Shown piece after piece: positions 58,594 through 64,000 of a stretch of 64,000 nucleotides of DNA (position 1 is its first letter; the number at the start of each line of letters is the position of its first letter). Source of the stretch: Mycolicibacterium monacense (GTDB lineage: Bacteria > Actinomycetota > Actinomycetes > Mycobacteriales > Mycobacteriaceae); contig NZ_AP022617.1 of the NCBI RefSeq assembly GCF_010731575.1, positions 4,588,001-4,652,000 of the forward strand. Direction: 5' to 3'. A program made the translations under genes and the position numbers. Under the pieces are notes generated by a model. The model was not told where the DNA came from. It ran no database searches and saw only the letters and a list, made by a program, of their open reading frames with translations.

Positions 58594-59457
58594 TCATGGC
58601 AGCAGTTCGCCGCGGCGCTGCTCCTCCCACAGCGCCATGCGGGTGCGCGCGGGTTCGCCGATCGCCTCCATCACCAGCGGGAGGAGCAGTTCGGTGAGCA
58701 GAAACCCCGCCGCCATGCTCTGATACACCGTCCCCACGGTGCTCGACGCGGCCAGCACGACTTCGGCGTCGGGGGCCACCGGACAGGCGAGGTCGTCGGT
58801 GATCAGCACGACCGCGGCCCCGGCCCGGTGGAAACGCGCCGCCACGTCCACGGCGCTGGCCTGGTAGCGGTGGTAGTCGAACAGGACCAGCACGTCGCGC
58901 CGGGTGAGTTCCATCATCGCCCCGAGGTCGCGGCCCGACGGGTCGGCGAGCAGTCGCACCCCCGGGCGCAGCTGTTCGAGGTGCGCACCCAGGTGGTGGG
59001 CCAGCAGCACCGAGAACCGGCCGCCGTGCAGGAAGAGCGGCCGCGTCTGGTCGGCCAGCAGGGCCACCGCCGCCTCCAGTGACGAACCCGGCAGGTGGGC
59101 GAGCGTTTCCAACGCGCGGTCGTTCTGCGCGCGGGCCTGATTGAGCAGCCGGTCGAGCGGGCTGCCCGCGGCGGGCGCGTCCGGCAGCCGGGTGATCGGT
59201 CCGCTCGACATCGCCGAGATCTCGGCCCGCAGCGAGACCTGCAGGTCGGCGAACCCTTCGAAGCCCAGCGAATGCGCGAACCTCAGTACGGTCGGAGGGC
59301 TGACATCGGCCCGTTCGGCGAGCCGCGCGGCACTGGCCAGCCCGGCGCTCGGATAGTCGGCCAGCAACGCCCGACCCACCCGCCGTTCGGCGCGCGACAA
59401 CGCCGGCAGCGCGGCGGCGGCCAACGCGGCCACGGTCTCACCGGTGGGAGATGGCAT
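58594..59457 (-). CDS. RpiR/MurR-family transcriptional regulator
   Basis: A 287-residue regulator: an N-terminal HTH_6 domain (about residues 20-80; SAARLAERADVSPPTVLRFAHSLGFEGFADLQ) and a SIS domain (about 120-260) that in this family binds a phosphosugar or amino compound. It is 12 nt downstream of the class II amidotransferase gene and probably controls that gene and the divergent glutamine-synthetase-like operon. The SIS region is divergent, so the effector may not be a sugar phosphate. Confidence 0.87.
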   Translation of the reverse strand: MPSPTGETVAALAAAALPALSRAERRVGRALLADYPSAGLASAARLAERADVSPPTVLRFAHSLGFEGFADLQVSLRAEISAMSSGPITRLPDAPAAGSPLDRLLNQARAQNDRALETLAHLPGSSLEAAVALLADQTRPLFLHGGRFSVLLAHHLGAHLEQLRPGVRLLADPSGRDLGAMMELTRRDVLVLFDYHRYQASAVDVAARFHRAGAAVVLITDDLACPVAPDAEVVLAASSTVGTVYQSMAAGFLLTELLLPLVMEAIGEPARTRMALWEEQRRGELLP

Positions 59458-59469
59458 GGTGTCAATCTG

Positions 59470-60264
59470 TCACGGACCGAGCGGGTGCAGGGTCATCGAC
59501 CGATCGTCGATCGACACCGCCGTGACGCACTCGGGGGGCAGTGGCTGCCAGTCGAGGTCGCCGAAGCCCGTCGACCCGATGACCAGGGTGCCGTCGTCGG
59601 GCCTCGCCCAGCGCAACGCGAAGTAGTCCTCGAGATGTTCGGTCGGCAGGTCGGCCGCGGTGATCTCCTCGATGTCCTCGGCGGGCAGGCGGCTGCGGGC
59701 GTGCGCGTGCACAGCGACCAGTTGGCCCTCACCGAGCAGCAGCGCGTTGAGGCTGGCCTCCGGATAGCGGTCGCGTAGCTCGGACACGGCGCGGCGCACC
59801 GCCTCCGCGAGCGTCGGTGCGGTCCGGCGGTGCTGACGGATCAGGGCGAAGTAGCGCTCACTGTCGGTGGTGCCCCGCAGCGTCGCGGCGATGCCGGGTT
59901 CGAGCAGGGCGTCCAGCGGCGCCATCGGTTTGATGGACCCGTTGTGCGCCATCGCGATTCCGTCCGCGAGGAACGGGTGGGAGTTCTCGGGGCGCACCGC
60001 GAGGCCGTTGGTGGCCCAGCGCAGGTGGACCATGCTCGCCACCGCGCGGCGCTCGGCGGTGGCCGCGTCGAATGCCGGGTCGTCGAGTGCGCTGCCTGCC
60101 GAGACCTCGACGCGCGGGGACCGACCGGCCTCTTCGACGGCGGCGACGCCCCATCCGTCGCCGTGGATCTTGGTCAGCGCGACGAAATCCTTCAGCGTCG
60201 GCGCACCGACCGCGTCCGAAACCGACACCGGAACGGCAGACACCACACCCAGCAGCCGACACAT
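59470..60264 (-). CDS. Class II glutamine amidotransferase domain protein
   Basis: A 264-residue stand-alone Ntn-type glutamine amidotransferase (YafJ/GATase_4-like). The nucleophile Cys2 is exposed after Met removal (MCRLLG), and HLRWATNG, NSHPF and AMAHNGSI form the glutamine site. Without a synthetase domain it would hydrolyse a gamma-glutamyl amide, like EgtC. Being divergent from a glutamine-synthetase-like gene, release of glutamate from a gamma-glutamyl intermediate is a sensible inference. A GGGAGG box precedes the ATG. Confidence 0.85.
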   Translation of the reverse strand: MCRLLGVVSAVPVSVSDAVGAPTLKDFVALTKIHGDGWGVAAVEEAGRSPRVEVSAGSALDDPAFDAATAERRAVASMVHLRWATNGLAVRPENSHPFLADGIAMAHNGSIKPMAPLDALLEPGIAATLRGTTDSERYFALIRQHRRTAPTLAEAVRRAVSELRDRYPEASLNALLLGEGQLVAVHAHARSRLPAEDIEEITAADLPTEHLEDYFALRWARPDDGTLVIGSTGFGDLDWQPLPPECVTAVSIDDRSMTLHPLGP

Positions 60265-60379
60265 ACCGGCATCCTCCCAACAGCGGATTTAACGAATCAA
60301 TCGCGGTGGACTGATTTTAAAGAACTTGAAACATTCATGACATAGGGTTCCCGAAGACTCGACCGCCGAGGAGGATTCG

Positions 60380-61694
60380 ATGCCGCAGCAGGACGAGGAG
60401 CTACGGGCGCAGGGCGTGGCGCTGATCGCCGGGTCGGTGACCGATCTGGCCGGCGTCACGCGCGCGAAGTACGTCCCCGTCCGGCGGCTCCGCGCCTTCG
60501 AAACAGTCGGGGATGGGCGTATCCCCCTCGTGGAGCGTGTTCTGCGTTGACAGCGGCATCGCGTTCACCCCCGACATCGGGGTCGCCGGAGACCTGCGGA
60601 TCCGTATCGACGGCGAGCACCTGCGCATCATCGAGGACGGGATCGCCTGGGCCCCGGGCGATCTGCACGACCAGTACGGCCGTCCCGCCCCGTTGTGCCC
60701 GCGCTCGCTGCTGGCCCGCGTCGAGCAGCGGGCCGCCGAACGCGGTCTGGAGGTCCGCGTCGGCGGTGAGCTCGAGTGCACGATGCTGGCCGCCGACAGT
60801 GGGCCTGCGTCGGCCGAGCCGTGGTCACCGTACGGAATCCGCACCTCGCTCGACCGTTCGGCGTTCCTCGTCGACCTCATCGGCGCGGCCGAACGCGCCG
60901 GTCTCGCCGTCGAACAGCTGCACACCGAATACGGGCACGACCAGCTCGAGATGTCCCTGGCACCCGCCGGCCCGGTCGAGACCGCCGATGCGATCGTCCT
61001 GGCGCGCATCGTGATCGGCCGCGCCGCCGCCCGCCACGGGATGAAGATCTCGTTCTCGCCGGTGCCCTTCGCCGACGCCGCAGGCAACGGCGCCCACCTC
61101 CACCTCTCGCTCACCGACAGCGCCGGTCCGCTGCTGTCCGGCGGCGACGGCCCCTACGGGATCCGGCCCGAAGGCGGTGCGGCCATCGCCGGTGTCCTCG
61201 ACACCCTGCCGGACCTCCTCGGCGTCTACGCCGGTTCCGCACTGTCGGCGCTGCGGCTCAAACCGGGAAACTGGGCGGGCGCATCGGCGTGCTGGGGCCT
61301 GGAGAACCGGGAGGCCGCGGTCCGTTTCATCGCCGCCACGCCCGGAAACCCGCACGGCGCCAACGCCGAACTGAAACTCGTCGACCCGAGCGCCAACCCG
61401 TACCTGGCCGCCGCCGCGTTCCTCGGCAGCGCGCTGCGCGGAATCGACCGCCGGCTCCCGCTGCCACCGGAGGTGCCCGAGGATCCGCGACGGTCGGGCG
61501 CCACCCCGCCCGCGCTGCCGATCGGACAGCAGGCGGCGCTCGAGGCGCTCGAGAACTCCGCCACCGCCGCCGAACTGCTCACCACCCCGATCATCGAGGC
61601 GCTGATCGCCGTCCGGCGCCACGAGCTGACCACCTACGGCGACCGTCCGCCCGCCGAGACCACCCAGGCGCTGCGCCTCGCCTGGAGCTGTTGA
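60380..61694 (+). CDS. Glutamine-synthetase-like gamma-glutamyl ligase with an apparent one-base frameshift
   Basis: A GS-family ligase (about 437 residues if intact). An ATG at 60380 after a GAGGAG box opens the N-terminal beta-grasp part (SVTDLAGVTRAKYVPVRRLRAFETVG), but this frame stops at 60548. The rest (from about 60513, MGVSPSWSVFC onward) runs in another frame to 61694 with all catalytic motifs: GGELECTM, EYGHDQLEMS, GNGAHLHLS, LKPGNWAGAS and AELKLVDPSANPYLAAAA. Removing one G from the GGGG run at 60509-60512 restores one frame across the join. It may be a sequencing error, a real mutation, or a shorter protein starting at 60513. The relatives GlnA3/PuuA/FluG-type ligases join glutamate to amines. 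Confidence 0.8.
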
Positions 61695-61717
61695 CCACCG
61701 CCGAGAGGAAACCCCCG

Positions 61718-63226
61718 ATGACCCAGACGCCGCCCGAGACCAACTTGGCACCCGAAACCGACCAGCTGCCGCACCGCCGCCTGCCGTTCTGGGTGGCACT
61801 GGCCATGTCGGTGGCGCTCGTCGGTCCGACGCTGGCCATGTCCGGTAACGGACAGGGCCTCATCGGCACCGTGGGCAAGGCCATCCCGCTGGTCTTCCTG
61901 ATCGGTCTGATCGGCGTCTCCCTGGTCGGGTACAGCTTCGTGCGGCTGACCCGCCACCTCAACCACGCCGGGTCGGCATACGGTCTGGTTGGCGGCACCA
62001 TCGGACCGCGCGCGGGCTTCTTCTCCGGCTTCGCGATGCTCGGTGCCTACGTCGGCTTCTCGATCGGCACACTGGCGCTGACCGCCGCGTTCACCAACGC
62101 GTTCATCGCGCAACTGCAACCCGACGCCGAAGACCCCTACCAGGTGCCGTGGCTGCTGGTGGTGCTGGTGGGTGCGGGGATCTCGTTCCTGTTGGCGGGC
62201 CGCGACATCCGGCTGCTGGCGAAGATCCTGCTCGGCATCGAAGGCATCGGCATCCTCGCCATGGTGATACTGGTCGCCGTCATCTTCGCCAAGGGCGGGG
62301 CGCCGACGACGGGCGTCGACTTCAGCGTGTTCACCTTCGACGGGGTCTCCGCGTCCGCGGTGCTCAGCGGCGTGGTGGCCGCCTTCCTGTCCTGGGCCGG
62401 TTTCGAGGCCTGCGCCTCGATGGGCGAGGAGACCGACGATCCCCGCCGCAACATCCCCCGCGCCCTCGGCGGCACCCTGCTGCTCACCGGTGTGCTGTTC
62501 GTCGTCGTGATGTTCGCCCAGGTCATCGGGTTCGGCACCGACGAGGCCGGCCTGGCCGCCTTCCAGGGCTCCGGGAACACGCTGGGCGACTTGGGCAGCA
62601 CCTATGTCGGACAGTGGTTCTCGCTGTTGATCATCTTCACCGCGACGGTCGCGGCGTTCGGCTGCCACCTGGCCACCTCGGCCACCTCCGGTCGCATGCT
62701 CTACGCGTTCGGCCGCGACGGGTTCGGTCCGAAAGCGTTGGCGCACATCCACGCCGAGACCGGTGGCCCGCGGCGGGCCACCTGGCTGGTCGTCGGCGTG
62801 GCACTGGTCGTCGACCTGATCTGCGGTGCGCTCGACTGGCCCGACATGGGCACCGGCAACGACGCGATCGACACCTACTTCCTGTTCGCCGTCGCGGGTT
62901 CGGTGTGCCTGATGGTGTGCTACCTGCTGGTCGAGATCGCCGCGGCCTGGTTCGTCGGCGCACCGAAGTTCGTCGGTGTGCACGGCGGGACGGGCAAGGT
63001 GCTCGGTCTGCTGCTGCCACTGCTCGGCGCGGTGGTGATCGCGGTGGTGTTGTGGTTCAACGTCAAGGACGCCGAGACGTGGTCGGCCGCACCGCTTCTC
63101 GGATTGTACTGGTGCGCAATCGGTTTGATCATCGCGCTGGCAGCGTCCGGAATCGCCAAACGGGTCGGTGAGTCGCTGAGCCGTGAGCTCGAGCTCAGCC
63201 CGCCGGACGGCCGACCGGTCAGCTGA
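61718..63226 (+). CDS. APC-superfamily amino acid/amine permease
   Basis: A 502-residue permease with about twelve membrane segments. The first helix carries the APC-type unwound Gly motif (MSGNGQGLIGTVG), and the sixth the FLSWAGFEACASMGEETDDPRRNIPRAL signature (split here by the loop). It is 23 nt downstream of the glutamine-synthetase-like gene with a GAGAGGA box. Import of the amine that the ligase glutamylates is the likely role; the substrate is not identifiable. Confidence 0.87.
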   Translation: MTQTPPETNLAPETDQLPHRRLPFWVALAMSVALVGPTLAMSGNGQGLIGTVGKAIPLVFLIGLIGVSLVGYSFVRLTRHLNHAGSAYGLVGGTIGPRAGFFSGFAMLGAYVGFSIGTLALTAAFTNAFIAQLQPDAEDPYQVPWLLVVLVGAGISFLLAGRDIRLLAKILLGIEGIGILAMVILVAVIFAKGGAPTTGVDFSVFTFDGVSASAVLSGVVAAFLSWAGFEACASMGEETDDPRRNIPRALGGTLLLTGVLFVVVMFAQVIGFGTDEAGLAAFQGSGNTLGDLGSTYVGQWFSLLIIFTATVAAFGCHLATSATSGRMLYAFGRDGFGPKALAHIHAETGGPRRATWLVVGVALVVDLICGALDWPDMGTGNDAIDTYFLFAVAGSVCLMVCYLLVEIAAAWFVGAPKFVGVHGGTGKVLGLLLPLLGAVVIAVVLWFNVKDAETWSAAPLLGLYWCAIGLIIALAASGIAKRVGESLSRELELSPPDGRPVS

Positions 63227-63296
63227 GGGCCGCCGGTGGGCTACGTTGGCGGCGACGGGGCCGCAGGGAAGGTCGACGACGAGGAGGTCGCGAAGT

Positions 63297-64000
63297 ATGC
63301 CGGTTGGTGATCGCACCGATGTGTTCGCGGGGGTGGCCGCGGACGTCCCGGACGCGCTGGCCGAGCACCTGCGCGCCGTCGACCTCGTCGACCACCACGT
63401 CCACGGCACCTTCAACGAGGCCGTCGACCGGGCGGGGTTCGAGGCCGCGATCAACGAGGGTTCCACCGACCCGGTGCCGTCGTTCATGACCCAGTTCGAC
63501 TCACCGCTCGGTCTGGCCATCCGGCGGTGGTGCGCACCGGTACTCGACCTGGAGCCGCTCGCCGGCGCGGACGAATACTGGTCGCGCCGCGCCGAATTCG
63601 GACCCGACGAGCTGTCCGAGCGCTTCCTGCGCGCGGCCGGGGTGTCGCGCTGGGTGGTCGACACCGGCTTCAAGGGCGATCTGATCACCACGCCCGGCCA
63701 GATGACCGCGCTCAGCGGCGTCCCCTCCTCGGAGATCCTGCGGCTGGAACGGTTGACCGAGGATCTCCTCGAGGCAGGCACCTCGCCGCGCGACTATCCG
63801 GAGGCGTTCCGCAGTGCACTCGACGAGGCCGTGGCGGACCAGGGCACCGTCGGCGTGAAAACCATTGCGGCATACCGTGTCGGCTTCGACGTCGACTGGT
63901 CGCGGCCCTCCGAGGCGACCGCCGTCGACTCCGCGGAGCGGCTCGTCGCACGGGGTGCACCGCTGCGCGTCGACGACCCCGCGCTGATCGCCTTCGGCGT
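63297..64000 (+). CDS. Amidohydrolase-2 family protein, FluG N-terminal type (3' end outside window)
   Basis: The first 234 codons are present and open to the window edge. The metal motif is DHHVHG (about residues 32-37), and GVKTIAAYRVG (about 182-192) is the strand that carries the next active-site residue. The family is that of the N-terminal half of FluG/NodGS proteins, whose C-terminal half is a glutamine-synthetase domain; here the two parts are separate genes in one cluster. The ATG at 63297 follows a GAGGAGG box. Confidence 0.85.
   Translation, partial: MPVGDRTDVFAGVAADVPDALAEHLRAVDLVDHHVHGTFNEAVDRAGFEAAINEGSTDPVPSFMTQFDSPLGLAIRRWCAPVLDLEPLAGADEYWSRRAEFGPDELSERFLRAAGVSRWVVDTGFKGDLITTPGQMTALSGVPSSEILRLERLTEDLLEAGTSPRDYPEAFRSALDEAVADQGTVGVKTIAAYRVGFDVDWSRPSEATAVDSAERLVARGAPLRVDDPALIAFG

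Overview
The window is GC-rich chromosomal DNA from a mycobacterium, most likely a non-tuberculous Mycolicibacterium or Mycobacteroides-type species. It carries mce/yrbE genes, an MmpL-PapA-FAAL-PKS lipid locus, AAC(2')-type acetyltransferase, and many genes that look leaderless (a TANNNT -10 box 5-7 nt before the start codon). From about 7.4 kb to 58.5 kb the backbone follows, in inverted orientation, the M. tuberculosis Rv0238-Rv0265c block as I know it: fecB2, 5-oxoprolinase subunits, aac(2'), narK, nnaR, siroheme chelatase, nirBD, hsp20/acr2, sdh1, a flavin-reductase-like gene, fadE5, fadA2, fabG4, htdX and a TetR gene. No tRNA, rRNA, insertion sequence, phage or CRISPR array was seen.

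Layout. 1-4.2 kb: leftward yrbEA-yrbEB-mceA-mceB-mceC(partial) lipid importer operon. 4.4-9.1 kb: lysE exporter, an SDR, a 29-codon membrane peptide overlapping a YeiH-type exporter, a Tat lipoprotein and a VUT/YhhQ transporter. 9.1-12.3 kb: pxpB-pxpC, an alpha/beta hydrolase and aac(2'). 12.4-20.1 kb: nitrate/nitrite assimilation, namely NarK importer, NnaR regulator, siroheme chelatase and NirBD, with an embedded GAF-ANTAR RNA-binding regulator and a DUF2231 membrane protein. 20.2-25.9 kb: heat-shock gene hsp20 with a HAIR operator, a PEP-mutase-family enzyme, and the Sdh1 succinate dehydrogenase operon.

26.5-45.9 kb is a trehalose polyphleate (TPP) locus: Gap-like membrane protein, PE-PPE acyltransferase, FadD23 (FAAL), MmpL10, PapA3 and, divergently, an 11-kb two-module PKS. 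FadD23 would load an acyl chain, the PKS extend it with malonate, PapA3 acylate trehalose, MmpL10 export the intermediate and the PE protein finish acylation outside. No glycopeptidolipid synthetase genes lie here. Beside the locus is a 1358-residue fusion of Ser/Thr kinase, class III nucleotidyl cyclase, STAND ATPase and TPR-like region, the most unusual protein in the window.

50.4-56.3 kb: fadE5, fadA2 and fabG4-htdX, whose promoters share a palindrome (TTACY-N4-RGTAW), then a small secreted protein, an O-methyltransferase and a TetR regulator. 58.6-64.0 kb: an accessory-looking cluster with RpiR regulator and class II glutamine amidotransferase divergent from a glutamine-synthetase-like gene (apparent one-base frameshift near its 5' end), an APC permease and a FluG-type amidohydrolase cut by the window edge; it looks like a gamma-glutamylation route for amine use.
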